64,000 nt of DNA from Streptomyces sp. NBC_00557 (GCF_036345995.1 NZ_CP107796.1:4464001-4528000), one strand, 5' to 3'; positions 42,615 through 51,229 are shown, counted from the stretch's first letter. Program-made: numbers and translations. Notes: a model not told the origin generated them from the letters alone.

Positions 42615-43544
42615 ATGCGTATTCGCGCCACTGTGGCCGCCGTCTCCGGCGCCCTGGCCCTCTCCGCCCTCGTCGTGCCTGCCGCGCAGGCCGCCGGCGG
42701 CTCCGCGACGCCCTCCAAGGCCGACATCCTCAAGATCCGCGAGGCCGCCCAGAAGGCCTCCTCCGGCAAGACCGCGTTCGCCGCCTCGAGCGACACCGAC
42801 GAGCCGTACGCGATGGACGTCACCTTCTCCGACTTCAAGATCGCCAGTGCGGTCAAGGTCGGCACGACCAACCACGTCGCCACCACGGTCACCTACACGA
42901 TGACCCACGGCGCGGACGTCGACATCACCGCCGACGACTTCTTCACCGGCCCCTACATCTACAAGGGCGCGTTCGACACGCCGGACAACATGCTCTTCGG
43001 CGACGCCCCGGCCACCTGCACGCCCACCACGTCGACCACCGCCAGCTGCAAGGGCGACATCGACGTCTACCCGGCCGAGGGCGAGCTGATGAACTCCGAC
43101 GCCGGCACGTGGCACGGCGGGGCCCTCGCCATCGCGTACAACGGCCAGGACCCGAGCAGCCCCGACTTCGACATCACCAAGGTCGGTTACGCCGACCAGG
43201 GCGACCTCGGCACCACGCTGGTCCAGCGCTACTCCAAGCTGACGGTCAACGCCTCCCCCGAGCCGGTGCGGAAGGGCAAGACCATCACGGTCACCGGCAA
43301 GCTCTCCCGGGCCAACTGGGAGGACAACAACTACCACGGCTACACCAACCAGCCCGTGAAGCTGCAGTTCCGCAAGAAGGGCTCCAGCACCTACACCACG
43401 CTGAAGACGATCAAGTCGGACTCGTACGGCAACCTGAAGACGACGGCCACCGCCTCGGTCGACGGCTACTGGCGCTTCTCCTTCGCGGGCACCTCGACCA
43501 CCCCGGCGGTCAACGCCACGGGCGACTTCGTCGACGTGCAGTAA
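42615..43544 (+). CDS. Secreted protein of a tandem two-domain family, paralog 1
   Basis: 309 residues with an ATG after AGGGGAACCC. A Sec signal peptide (MRIRATVAAVSGALALSALV, cleavage near AQA) is followed by a helical propeptide-like stretch (SKADILKIREAAQKASSGK). A beta-rich domain follows (MDVTFSDFKIASAVKVGTTN, with CTPTTSTTASC as a likely disulfide). The C-terminal domain LVQRYSKLTVNASPEPVRKG, GKLSRANWEDNNYHGYTNQP ends SFAGTSTTPAVNATGDFVDV. It shares strong similarity with the next gene. Such proteins recur in streptomycetes with unknown function; a carbohydrate or surface adhesion role would be speculation. Confidence 0.88.
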   Translation: MRIRATVAAVSGALALSALVVPAAQAAGGSATPSKADILKIREAAQKASSGKTAFAASSDTDEPYAMDVTFSDFKIASAVKVGTTNHVATTVTYTMTHGADVDITADDFFTGPYIYKGAFDTPDNMLFGDAPATCTPTTSTTASCKGDIDVYPAEGELMNSDAGTWHGGALAIAYNGQDPSSPDFDITKVGYADQGDLGTTLVQRYSKLTVNASPEPVRKGKTITVTGKLSRANWEDNNYHGYTNQPVKLQFRKKGSSTYTTLKTIKSDSYGNLKTTATASVDGYWRFSFAGTSTTPAVNATGDFVDVQ

Positions 43545-43588
43545 TGGATCGGTAAGCCTGGCACAAAATCCGGTTCGCGGGGGCTCCA

Positions 43589-43642
43589 GTCGTACAACCG
43601 CCGGCAGCCCCCGCGGATCTGATCGCGTGAGTCGACCGACTC
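43589..43642 (+). promoter_or_regulatory. Secreted-array promoter module, copy 3
   Basis: GTCGTACAACC (43589), TCTGAT (43618) and GAGTC-GACC-GACTC (43629-43642), then GATCAC at 43646. The offsets 29 and 40 nt from the first box are identical to copy 2, although the distance to the start codon differs (85 against 102 nt). Conservation of spacing over this block suggests a real promoter plus leader hairpin. Confidence 0.65.
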
Positions 43643-43673
43643 CACGATCACTTCTCCCTCCAAGGGAACGCAC

Positions 43674-44504
43674 ATGCGCATACGTGCCATCGCGGCCGCC
43701 GCTTCCGGCGCCCTGGCCCTCACCGCCCTCGCAGTCCCGGCCGCGCAGGCCGTCACCGACTCGGGCTCCCCCTACACGCTGAACGTGAGCTTCTCCGGCG
43801 TGTCCGTCGCCAAGGCGATCAAGGTGGGCACCACCAACAAGGTCAGCGTCACCTACACGTACACGCTGACGCACGGCTCGGACGTGGACATCCACGCGAG
43901 CGACTTCTACACCGACGCCTTCCTCTACCACGGCGCCTACGGCGACACGGCCCCCGAGCTGTACGGCGACAACCCGGCCGACTGCACGGACGTCACGTCG
44001 ACCACCGCCACCTGCACGGGCTCCATCGACATCTACCCGTCCGACGCCGACCCGAAGAGCGCGGACGCGGGCACCTGGAACGTGGCCGTCGAGGCCGTCG
44101 CCTTCAACGGCCAGGACCAGCAGAACCCCGACATGAGCAAGGTCGGCTACAAGGACCAGAGCGGCCTGGGCACCACCCTGGTGCAGCGCTACTCCAAGCT
44201 GACGACCACCGTGAGCTCGACGTCCGTCTACAAGGGCAAGACCTTCACCGTGTCGGGCAAGCTCTCCCGCGCGAACTGGGACGACAACCTGTACCACGGC
44301 TACGCCAACCAGCCGGTCAAGCTCCAGTTCCGCAAGTCCGGCACCACCACGTACACCACGGTCAAGACGGTGTACACCGACTCCTACGGCAACCTGAAGA
44401 CCAGCGCCACCGCCAACTACAGCGGCTACTGGCGCTACTCCTTCGCCGGCACCACGACCACCCCGGCGGTCAGCGCCACGGGCGTGTACGTCGGCGTGAA
44501 GTAG
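43674..44504 (+). CDS. Secreted protein of the tandem family, paralog 2
   Basis: 276 residues with an ATG after AAGGGAACGCAC. Signal peptide MRIRAIAAAASGALALTALA, cleavage near AQA. It lacks the propeptide-like helix of paralog 1. The first beta-rich domain (LNVSFSGVSVAKAIKVGTTN, DCTDVTSTTATCTG) and the C-terminal domain (LVQRYSKLTTTVSSTSVYKG, GKLSRANWDDNLYHGYANQP, SFAGTTTTPAVSATGVYVGV) align throughout with paralog 1. The shared promoter module and array position indicate recent duplication. The 3' end lies 7 nt from the convergent P-type ATPase. Confidence 0.88.
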   Translation: MRIRAIAAAASGALALTALAVPAAQAVTDSGSPYTLNVSFSGVSVAKAIKVGTTNKVSVTYTYTLTHGSDVDIHASDFYTDAFLYHGAYGDTAPELYGDNPADCTDVTSTTATCTGSIDIYPSDADPKSADAGTWNVAVEAVAFNGQDQQNPDMSKVGYKDQSGLGTTLVQRYSKLTTTVSSTSVYKGKTFTVSGKLSRANWDDNLYHGYANQPVKLQFRKSGTTTYTTVKTVYTDSYGNLKTSATANYSGYWRYSFAGTTTTPAVSATGVYVGVK

Positions 44505-44511
44505 CCCCGGC

Positions 44512-46908
44512 CTACTCGGCGAAGCGGCGGCCGGCCCAGGTCCAGAGCCACTCCAGGGCGGCCGCCGCCACCACCGCGACGCCGACGGCGGTCCACGGCA
44601 TCGTGAGCCCCACCAGCCGCAGCGCGAAGAAGGCCTGCAGCGCGGGCACGGCCAGCACCAGCAGGAACGCCGCTCCCATGGCGGCGACCAGGGTCAGCCG
44701 CCACCAGGTGTAGGGGCGGGCGATGATCGCCAGGATCCACAGGGAGACCAGGAAGAGGGTCAGCGTCGCCGCGCTGGTCTGCGCGTCGAGCCGGCCGCCT
44801 CCGGTGTACAGCCCCCGGGCGATCAGATACGTCACGAAGGTCGCCGCCCCCGCCACCACCCCGCCCGGCAGCGCGTACCGCATCACCCGGCGCACGAAGT
44901 GCGGTCTCGCCCGCTCCTTGTTGGGCGCCAGGGCCAGGAAGAACGCCGGGACGCCGATGGTGAGCGTGGACAGCAGGGTCAGGTGCCGGGGCAGGAAGGG
45001 GTATTCGACCTGTGCGCAGACCACCAGGACCGCCAGCAGCACCGAGTAGACGGTCTTCACCAGGAACAGCGTCGCCACCCGGGTGATGTTGCCGATCACC
45101 CGGCGGCCCTCCGCGACCACCGACGGCAGGGTCGCGAAGCTGTTGTCCAGCAGCACGATCTGCGCCACCGCCCGGGTCGCCTCGGAGCCGGAGCCCATGG
45201 CGACCCCGATGTCGGCGTCCTTCAGCGCGAGCACGTCGTTCACGCCGTCGCCGGTCATCGCGACCGTGTGCCCGCGCGACTGCAGCGCCCCGACCATGTC
45301 CCGTTTCTGCCGCGGGGTGACCCGCCCGAACACCGTTGCCCGGTCCAGCGCCGCGGCCATCCCGGCCCGGTCGGCGGGCAGGTGCCGGGCGTCCACGGCC
45401 GTCCCCGCGAGGCCGAGCTTGCCGGCGACCGCGCCGACCGACACCGCGTTGTCGCCGGAGACGACCTTGGCGCTGACGTCCTGCTCCGCGAAGTAGCGCA
45501 GGGTGCCGGCGGCGTCGGGCCGCAGCCGCTGCGCCAGGACGACGAGGGCGGTGGGGCGGCCGCCGCGGGCCGGGTCGGGGTCGTCCAGGTCGCGGCTCGT
45601 ACGGGTCAGCAGCAGCACCCGCTGCCCCTGCTCGTTGAGGCGCTCGGTCTCGGCCAGGGCCGGGTCGCCGGGCGGGAGGAGGACGTCGGGGGCGCCCAGC
45701 AGCCAGGTGCTGGACTCGCCGTCGGACTCGCTGAACGCGGCCCCGCTGTACTTGCGGGCCGAGGAGAACGGCAGCGACTCCACGCAGCGCCAGTCCTCGC
45801 TGTCCGGACAGGCGTCGATGATCGCCTGGAGCGAGGCGTTGGGCCGCGGGTCGGACTCGCCGAGCGCGCCGAGCACCTTGCGTATGTACGCCTCGTCGGC
45901 GCCGTCCAGCGGCCGCAGCTCGGTGACGTCCATGCCGCCCTCGGTGAGGGTGCCGGTCTTGTCCAGGCAGACGGTGTCGACGCGGGCCAGCCCTTCGATC
46001 GCCGGCAGCTCCTGCACCAGGCACTGTTTCCGGCCGAGCCGGATGACGCCGATCGCGAAGGCCACGGAGGTGAGCAGCACCAGTCCCTCGGGGACCATCG
46101 GGACGATGCCGCCGACCGTGCGGGCCACCGCGTCCCTGGGATCGTGGTTCTTGACGACGAGCTGGGTGACGACGAGCCCGGTCGCGGCCGGGACCATCAT
46201 CCAGGTGACGTACTTGAGGATCGTGGAGATGCCGGTGCGCAGTTCGGAGTGGACCAGGGTGAAGCGGGAGGCCTCCTCGGCGAGCCGGGCCGCGTAGGCC
46301 TCGCGGCCGACCCTGGTCGCCTGGAAGGCGCCGCCGCCCGCGACGACGAAACTGCCGGACAGCACCGGATCGCCGGCCCGTTTGACCACGGGGTCCGCCT
46401 CGCCGGTGAGCAGCGACTCGTCGATCTCCAGCCCGTCGGCCTCCGCGCAGACGCCGTCGACGACGACCTTGTCGCCGGGCCCGACCTCTATCAGGTCGCC
46501 GAGCACGATCTCGTGGACGGCCACCGGGAGGGCGGTGCCGTCGCGGCGCACCGTCGGCCGGGCCTCGCCGATCACCGCGAGCGCGTCGAGGGTCTGCTTG
46601 GCCCGCCACTCCTGGACGATGCCGATGCCGGTGTTGGCGAGGATCACGAAGCCGAAGAGGCTGTCCTGGATGGGCGCGACGAAGAGCATGACCAGCCACA
46701 GCACGCCGATGATCGCGTTGAACCGGGTGAAGACGTTGGCCCGGACGATCTCGCCCAGCGACCTGCTGCTGCGCACCGGTACGTCGTTGACCTGACCGCG
46801 CGCACGCCGCTCGGCCACTTCGGCGGCGGTCAGCCCGGCCGGCCGGCTCACGGGCAGGGCCACGGGGTGCACGGGGTCGAGTTCGGCGCCCGCGTCGGTA
46901 TGGCTCAT
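44512..46908 (-). CDS. P-type cation-translocating ATPase
   Basis: 798 residues. The phosphorylation motif VCLDKTGTLTEGGMDVTEL, the actuator TGEADPVV, and the P-domain TGDGVNDVLALKDADIGVAM are intact. Eight to ten membrane spans flank the two cytoplasmic loops, with VARTVGGIVPMVPEGLVLLT as the M4 segment carrying PMVPEGL. The subgroup resembles calcium/magnesium-type (P2/P3-like) actinobacterial ATPases rather than heavy-metal P1B, because the CPx motif is absent. The transported cation is not known. The start at ATG 46908 is followed by a hydrophilic N-terminus. Confidence 0.92.
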   Translation of the reverse strand: MSHTDAGAELDPVHPVALPVSRPAGLTAAEVAERRARGQVNDVPVRSSRSLGEIVRANVFTRFNAIIGVLWLVMLFVAPIQDSLFGFVILANTGIGIVQEWRAKQTLDALAVIGEARPTVRRDGTALPVAVHEIVLGDLIEVGPGDKVVVDGVCAEADGLEIDESLLTGEADPVVKRAGDPVLSGSFVVAGGGAFQATRVGREAYAARLAEEASRFTLVHSELRTGISTILKYVTWMMVPAATGLVVTQLVVKNHDPRDAVARTVGGIVPMVPEGLVLLTSVAFAIGVIRLGRKQCLVQELPAIEGLARVDTVCLDKTGTLTEGGMDVTELRPLDGADEAYIRKVLGALGESDPRPNASLQAIIDACPDSEDWRCVESLPFSSARKYSGAAFSESDGESSTWLLGAPDVLLPPGDPALAETERLNEQGQRVLLLTRTSRDLDDPDPARGGRPTALVVLAQRLRPDAAGTLRYFAEQDVSAKVVSGDNAVSVGAVAGKLGLAGTAVDARHLPADRAGMAAALDRATVFGRVTPRQKRDMVGALQSRGHTVAMTGDGVNDVLALKDADIGVAMGSGSEATRAVAQIVLLDNSFATLPSVVAEGRRVIGNITRVATLFLVKTVYSVLLAVLVVCAQVEYPFLPRHLTLLSTLTIGVPAFFLALAPNKERARPHFVRRVMRYALPGGVVAGAATFVTYLIARGLYTGGGRLDAQTSAATLTLFLVSLWILAIIARPYTWWRLTLVAAMGAAFLLVLAVPALQAFFALRLVGLTMPWTAVGVAVVAAAALEWLWTWAGRRFAE

Positions 46909-46962
46909 GCCATCGACGGTACGTGGCGATTTATCCCTTTGCCCGCCTTCCGGCCGGCCGGG

Positions 46963-47229
46963 CTAGTGAGCCGACGTCGACCGCAGCGACGCCGCCTTCC
47001 TGATGGCGGCGTCCCGCCTCCTGACGTACCAGATGCCGATCAGCCCCAGCCCGCCCCCGGCCAGGCAGGTCCACAGCCACCACAGGTGCCCGTGGTCCTC
47101 GAACCAGCCGTAGAACGGGAGCTGCACGAGGAAGAGCGCGAACCAGACGATCGTCCCGCCGGTGATGGTGGCGACCACAGGGCCCTCCAGGGGCTCCGGC
47201 GCCTCGTGCTTGGGGGTCCACTTGGCCAT
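46963..47229 (-). CDS. DUF2530 membrane protein
   Basis: 88 residues. Two membrane segments, VVATITGGTIVWFALFLVQL and HLWWLWTCLAGGGLGLIGIW, follow the family N-terminus (APEPLEGP) and end in a basic RRRDAAIRKAA. It fits DUF2530, a two-span actinobacterial family of unknown function. It is 54 nt downstream-facing from the P-type ATPase start, on the same strand, so they may share transcription. Confidence 0.9.
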   Translation of the reverse strand: MAKWTPKHEAPEPLEGPVVATITGGTIVWFALFLVQLPFYGWFEDHGHLWWLWTCLAGGGLGLIGIWYVRRRDAAIRKAASLRSTSAH

Positions 47230-47325
47230 ACCGCACAGCTTACGAGGCGATCAGGTCTACGCGCGGAGATAGCGATCTACGACTCATACGTTCATACTGA
47301 AACCGTTTGTCTGTGTCCACTTCTG

Positions 47326-47335
47326 TTCGTACGAA
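47326..47335. promoter_or_regulatory. Palindrome TTCGTACGAA upstream of the NCS2 permease
   Basis: A perfect 10-bp palindrome, 46-55 nt before the permease start, adjacent to the leader hairpin. It could be an operator for a purine-responsive repressor. No consensus was matched; the assignment is based on symmetry and position. Confidence 0.35.
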
Positions 47336-47338
47336 ACT

Positions 47339-47366
47339 CCAACAGGGCTCGGGGGAACCCCGTTGG
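47339..47366 (+). promoter_or_regulatory. Leader stem-loop of the NCS2 permease
   Basis: CCAAC (47339-47343) pairs with GTTGG (47362-47366), and GGG with CCC inside, across a loop CTCGGGGGAA. It lies directly upstream of the GAGG ribosome site (47371) and may modulate translation. It does not match a purine riboswitch architecture. Confidence 0.4.
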
Positions 47367-47380
47367 TGATGAGGTAACGC

Positions 47381-48832
47381 ATGTCCACCTCGGCACCCGC
47401 CAAGGTCCCCACCCCCGAAATCCCGGGCGGTGCGCCCGCCCAGGGCCCGCTCGACCGCTACTTCCGGATCTCCGAGCGCGGCAGCTCCGTCGCCCGTGAG
47501 ATCCGCGGCGGTTTCGCCACCTTCTTCGCGATGGCGTACATCATCGTGCTGAACCCGATCATCCTCGGCAGCGCGAAGGACATGTACGGGCATCACCTGG
47601 ACAACGGCCAGCTGGTGACGGCGACCGCGCTGACAGCCGCGTTCACCACCCTCCTCATGGGTGTCATCGGCAACGTGCCGATCGCGCTCGCCGCCGGCCT
47701 CGGCGTCAACTCGGTCGTCGCGCTGCAGCTGGCGCCCCGGATGTCCTGGCCGGACGCCATGGGCATGGTCGTCCTCGCGGGCTTCGTGGTGATGCTGCTG
47801 GTCGCCACGGGCCTGCGCGAGCGGGTGATGAACGCCGTGCCGTTCGGGCTGCGCAAGGCGATCTCGATCGGCATCGGCCTGTTCATCATGCTGATCGGCC
47901 TGGTCGACTCCGGCTTCATCACGCGCATGCCGGACGCGGCGCAGACCACCGTCCCGGTCCAGCTGGGCGTGGGCGGCCATCTGCACGGCTGGCCGGTGCT
48001 GGTCTTCATCCTCGGCGTGCTGCTCACCTTCGCGCTGATCGTCCGCAGGACGCCGGGCGCGATCCTCATCTCGATCGTCGGCATGACCGTCCTCGCGGTG
48101 ATCCTCAACGCGGTCACCACGATCCCGTCCTGGGGCCTGACCGTGCCGAAGTGGCCGGGCAACCCGGTCGCCACCCCCGACTTCGGCCTGGTCGGTCACG
48201 TCAGCCTGTTCGGCGGTTTCTCCAAGGTCGGCGTGCTGACCGGCGTCCTGTTCGTCTTCACGGTCCTGCTGTCGTGCTTCTTCGACGCGATGGGCACGAT
48301 CATGGGCGTCGGCGACGAGGCGAAGCTGACGGACGCCGAGGGCTATATGCCGGGCATCAACAAGGTCCTGTTCATCGACGGTCTCGCGGTCGCGGCGGGC
48401 GGCGCCAGCTCCTCCTCGGCCACCACCGCGTTCGTGGAGTCCACCGCCGGTGTCGGCGAGGGCGCCCGCACGGGCCTGGCGAACGTCGTCACGGGCGGCC
48501 TCTTCGCCGTCGCCCTCTTCCTCACCCCGGTCGCCACGATGGTGCCGTCCCAGGCGGCGACCCCGGCGCTGATCGCGGTCGGCTTCCTGATCCTGTCGAA
48601 CTCGGTCAAGGAGATCGACTGGGCCGACTACACGATCGCGATCCCGGCGTTCGTGACGATGCTGATGATGCCGTTCACCTACTCGATCACAAACGGCATC
48701 GGCATGGGCTTCATCACCTTCACCGTGCTGCGCCTGGCGGCCGGCCGGGCCCGCGAGATCCCGGTGCCCATGTACGTGGTGTCGGCGGTCTTCGCCTTCT
48801 ACTACCTGATGCCGGCCCTGGGGCTCACCTGA
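47381..48832 (+). CDS. NCS2-family purine permease
   Basis: 483 residues with an ATG after GAGGTAACGC. The AzgA-type group of NCS2 transporters is indicated by YFRISERGSSVAREIRGGFA, TFFAMAYIIVLNPIILGSAK, and SSATTAFVESTAGVGEGART. About 12-14 hydrophobic spans. It probably imports hypoxanthine, guanine or adenine by proton symport. A palindrome and a hairpin lie in its leader. It converges with a small CopG-like gene at the 3' end. Confidence 0.94.
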   Translation: MSTSAPAKVPTPEIPGGAPAQGPLDRYFRISERGSSVAREIRGGFATFFAMAYIIVLNPIILGSAKDMYGHHLDNGQLVTATALTAAFTTLLMGVIGNVPIALAAGLGVNSVVALQLAPRMSWPDAMGMVVLAGFVVMLLVATGLRERVMNAVPFGLRKAISIGIGLFIMLIGLVDSGFITRMPDAAQTTVPVQLGVGGHLHGWPVLVFILGVLLTFALIVRRTPGAILISIVGMTVLAVILNAVTTIPSWGLTVPKWPGNPVATPDFGLVGHVSLFGGFSKVGVLTGVLFVFTVLLSCFFDAMGTIMGVGDEAKLTDAEGYMPGINKVLFIDGLAVAAGGASSSSATTAFVESTAGVGEGARTGLANVVTGGLFAVALFLTPVATMVPSQAATPALIAVGFLILSNSVKEIDWADYTIAIPAFVTMLMMPFTYSITNGIGMGFITFTVLRLAAGRAREIPVPMYVVSAVFAFYYLMPALGLT

Positions 48833-48842
48833 CCGGCGGGCG

Positions 48843-49025
48843 TCACCCGACGCCGTAGAACTTCTCCGTCTCCTCGACGGCGGCCTGGAACCGCTCGTCG
48901 AAGTCGTCCCGGATGAGCGTGCGGACCACATAGTCCTGCACGCTCATTCCTCTTTTCGCCGCATGGTGCCGGAGCCTCTCGAGCAGCTCCCCGTCTATCC
49001 GCAGGCTGAGCACACTGGTCCCCAT
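48843..49025 (-). CDS. Ribbon-helix-helix (CopG/Arc-type) DNA-binding protein
   Basis: 60 residues from ATG 49025. The RHH pattern is plain: VLSLRIDGELLERLRHHAAK, then RGMSVQDYVVRTLIRDD. Such proteins are DNA-binding antitoxins or repressors. No toxin gene is adjacent on either side: the neighbours are a purine permease and a MarR regulator. It may be an orphan antitoxin or a solitary regulator. Confidence 0.85.
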   Translation of the reverse strand: MGTSVLSLRIDGELLERLRHHAAKRGMSVQDYVVRTLIRDDFDERFQAAVEETEKFYGVG

Positions 49026-49148
49026 GCGTACGAGGGTCGCCACATCCGGGGCCCCGATGCGTCACTTTCCGGAACCGACTCACTCATACGGGTGATCGAT
49101 GGGTTCAGTGGCGGGTATCACGGGCCTCCCGGCGTGTCACGGTAGTCC

Positions 49149-49174
49149 TTAGGCAGGGTAATGAGATACCCTAA
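49149..49174. promoter_or_regulatory. Operator-like dyad just before the MarR gene
   Basis: TTAGG-CA-GGGTA (49149-49160) is mirrored by TACCC-TAA (49167-49174) around ATGAGA. The outer TTAGG and CCTAA arms and inner GGGTA and TACCC arms make a compound dyad ending 5 nt before the ATG at 49180. This fits an autoregulatory MarR site over the start of the transcript. Confidence 0.65.
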
Positions 49175-49179
49175 AGAAC

Positions 49180-49617
49180 ATGCCGGACCTCACCCATGGC
49201 GACGACGCTGCCGCCGTGAACTCACTCCGCTCCGCCGTGATGCGGCTGTCCCGTCGGCTCAAGCACCAGCGGGTCGACGAGTCGCTGAGCCCGACGGAGA
49301 TGTCGGTGCTCGGCACCCTCGCCCGCTGCGGCTCGGCCACCCCGGGCGAGCTCGCCCGCAAGGAGCACGTGCAGCCGCCGTCGATGACCCGCATCGTCGC
49401 GCTGCTCGAGGCCAAGGGGCTGGTCCGGCTGGAGCCGCACCCCGAGGACCGGCGCCAGAAGGTCGTCACCCAGACCGAGCAGGCCGAGGCGATGCTCGAG
49501 GAGAGCCGCCGCAAGCGCAACGCGTTCCTGGCCGGCCTGGTCGAGGGCCTCGACGAGGACGAGTGGGCCACCCTGCGCGCCGCCGCCCCTGTGCTGGAGA
49601 AGCTCGCACACCTGTAA
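49180..49617 (+). CDS. MarR-family transcriptional regulator
   Basis: 145 residues. The winged-helix core is visible: LSPTEMSVLGTLARCGSATP, GELARKEHVQPPSMTRIVAL, LEAKGLVRLEPHPEDRRQKV. The dimerisation helices flank it. It probably represses itself and the following MFS gene in response to a small-molecule ligand, as MarR proteins do. A dyad overlaps its leader, and a 19-bp perfect hairpin separates it from the MFS gene. Confidence 0.93.
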   Translation: MPDLTHGDDAAAVNSLRSAVMRLSRRLKHQRVDESLSPTEMSVLGTLARCGSATPGELARKEHVQPPSMTRIVALLEAKGLVRLEPHPEDRRQKVVTQTEQAEAMLEESRRKRNAFLAGLVEGLDEDEWATLRAAAPVLEKLAHL

Positions 49618-49652
49618 GCCCGCTGTTGTCGGAGGAGTGAACCGCAGGGCGC

Positions 49653-49720
49653 GCCGGTGCCGAGAGGCCGAACGCGCGGAGGCCCGAGGGGGTGAGCGCG
49701 ATCGGCCTCTCGGCACCGGC
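49653..49720 (+). terminator. 19-bp perfect inverted repeat between the MarR and MFS genes
   Basis: The arm GCCGGTGCCGAGAGGCCGA (49653-49671) is exactly mirrored at 49702-49720, with a 30-nt loop that can itself pair CGCGC with GCGCG. It lies 36-103 nt after the MarR stop and 48 nt before the MFS TTG start. It could be a terminator, an attenuator for the transporter, or a transcript-processing signal. No U-tract follows. Confidence 0.6.
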
Positions 49721-49767
49721 TCAAGGCGCCCGGAGGTGAACGACCAGAAACAAGGAGGCGAACGCTT

Positions 49768-51114
49768 TTGAGTACGGGATCCGGAACACCTTCCGCCCCC
49801 GCACCGACCACCCCCACGACCCGCACCGCCCGCACGTCCTCGATGTTCAGCTCGCTGAAGATCCGGAACTACCGCCTCTTCTTCCTCGGCCAGGTCGTCT
49901 CCAACACCGGCACCTGGATGCAGCGCATCGCCCAGGACTGGCTCGTCCTCAGCCTCACCGGCTCCTCCGCCGCGGTGGGCATCACCACGGCCCTGCAGTT
50001 CCTGCCGATGCTGCTGTTCGGCCTGTACGGCGGTGTCCTGGTCGACCGGCTCCCCAAGCGCCCCGCGCTGCTGGTCACCCAGTCCGCCATGGCCGTGGCG
50101 GGCCTGGTGCTCGCCTTCCTCACGCTCTCCGGCCATGTCCAGGTCTGGCACGTCTACGTCGCCGCCTTCGCCGTGGGCCTCGCCACGGTGGTCGACAACC
50201 CGGCCCGGCAGTCCTTCGTCTCCGAGATGGTGGGCCCCGAGCAGCTGCAGAACGCGGTCAGCCTGAACTCCGCGAACTTCCAGTCCGCCCGCCTGGTCGG
50301 CCCGGCCGTCGCCGGTGTGATGATCACCGGTGTGGGCACCGGCTGGGCGTTCCTCGCCAACGGCCTGTCCTTCGTCGCGCCCATCGCCGGCCTGCTGCTG
50401 ATGCGCGCCCGCGAGCTGCACGTCGCCGAGCGCGCACCGCGCGGCAAGGGCCAGCTGCGCGAGGGGCTGCAGTACGTGGCCGGGCGGCCCGAGCTGATCT
50501 GGCCGATCGTCCTCGTCGGGTTCATCGGCACCTTCGGCTTCAACTTCCCGGTGTGGCTGTCGGCCTACGCGAACGGCGTCTTCCACTCCGGCGCCGGCTC
50601 CTACAGCCTCTTCAACACCCTGATGGCCGTCGGCTCCCTGTGCGGCGCCCTGCTCGCCGCCCGGCGCGGCACGGCCCGGCTGCGCGTCCTGACCGCCGCC
50701 GCGCTGGCCTTCGGCACGCTGGAGGTTGTGGCCGCGCTGGCCCCGTCGTACTGGCTGTTCGCGCTGCTCATGGTGCCGATCGGGGTCTGCGGCCTGACGG
50801 TCAACGTCACCGCGAACACCGCCGTGCAGATGGCCACCGACCCGGCCATGCGGGGCCGGGTGATGGCCCTGTTCATGATGGTGTTCATGGGCGGTACGCC
50901 GCTGGGCGCGCCCGTCGTCGGCTGGATCACCGACACCTACGGCGCCCGGATCGGCTTCGCCCTCGGCGGCGTCGTCTCGGCCGCGGCCGCCGCGGTCGTC
51001 GGCCTGGTCCTGGCCCGCGTCGGCGGCCTGCGCCTGACGGTGGGCTGGCACCACGGGCATCCGCGGGTCCGCTTCGTCCCGCGGGAGCGGGAGGAACTGG
51101 CGACGGCGGCGTAG
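49768..51114 (+). CDS. MFS drug-efflux-type transporter
   Basis: 448 residues from TTG 49768, preceded by AAGGAGG. Twelve spans, opening LKIRNYRLFFLGQVVSNTGT and WMQRIAQDWLVLSLTG, with motif A-like YGGVLVDRLPKRPALLVTQS. The enterobactin-exporter/DHA3-like group is the nearest family. Paired with MarR upstream, it probably expels a toxic or signalling compound that is also the MarR ligand. The export substrate is not predictable. The C-terminus is basic. Confidence 0.93.
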   Translation: MSTGSGTPSAPAPTTPTTRTARTSSMFSSLKIRNYRLFFLGQVVSNTGTWMQRIAQDWLVLSLTGSSAAVGITTALQFLPMLLFGLYGGVLVDRLPKRPALLVTQSAMAVAGLVLAFLTLSGHVQVWHVYVAAFAVGLATVVDNPARQSFVSEMVGPEQLQNAVSLNSANFQSARLVGPAVAGVMITGVGTGWAFLANGLSFVAPIAGLLLMRARELHVAERAPRGKGQLREGLQYVAGRPELIWPIVLVGFIGTFGFNFPVWLSAYANGVFHSGAGSYSLFNTLMAVGSLCGALLAARRGTARLRVLTAAALAFGTLEVVAALAPSYWLFALLMVPIGVCGLTVNVTANTAVQMATDPAMRGRVMALFMMVFMGGTPLGAPVVGWITDTYGARIGFALGGVVSAAAAAVVGLVLARVGGLRLTVGWHHGHPRVRFVPREREELATAA

Positions 51115-51145
51115 GCCTCCGGCGGGGGCGCCGCGGGGTGCCGGC

Positions 51146-51229
51146 CGTTGCCGGGTGCGGGCGCGTCGTGGCGGGTCGCGCCCGCGCGGCGGAGCCGCAT
51201 ATCGGCACAGCTCCCGCGCCCCCAGAGGG
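51146..51229 (+). repeat. Dispersed Streptomyces-type intergenic repeat, copy B
   Basis: GCGGCGGAGCCGCATAT, CACAGCTCCCGCGCCCCCAG and the preceding CGGGTGCGGGCGCGTCGTGG form the element. It matches copy A at 10115-10203 in the opposite orientation over about 46 nt with few differences. The hairpin GCGGC-GGA-GCCGC (51186-51198) sits between two convergent genes and may assist termination. Confidence 0.65.

Noticed and set aside
42243..44297. Reverse-strand open frame over the secreted array
   Set aside because: Signal peptides, ribosome sites and paralogy all support the plus-strand genes.
47230..47380. Purine riboswitch in the NCS2 permease leader
   Set aside because: The leader lacks the three-way junction and conserved core; only a simple hairpin and palindrome are present.
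48843..49025. Toxin-antitoxin module around the RHH gene
   Set aside because: No toxin-like ORF overlaps or adjoins the ribbon-helix-helix gene.
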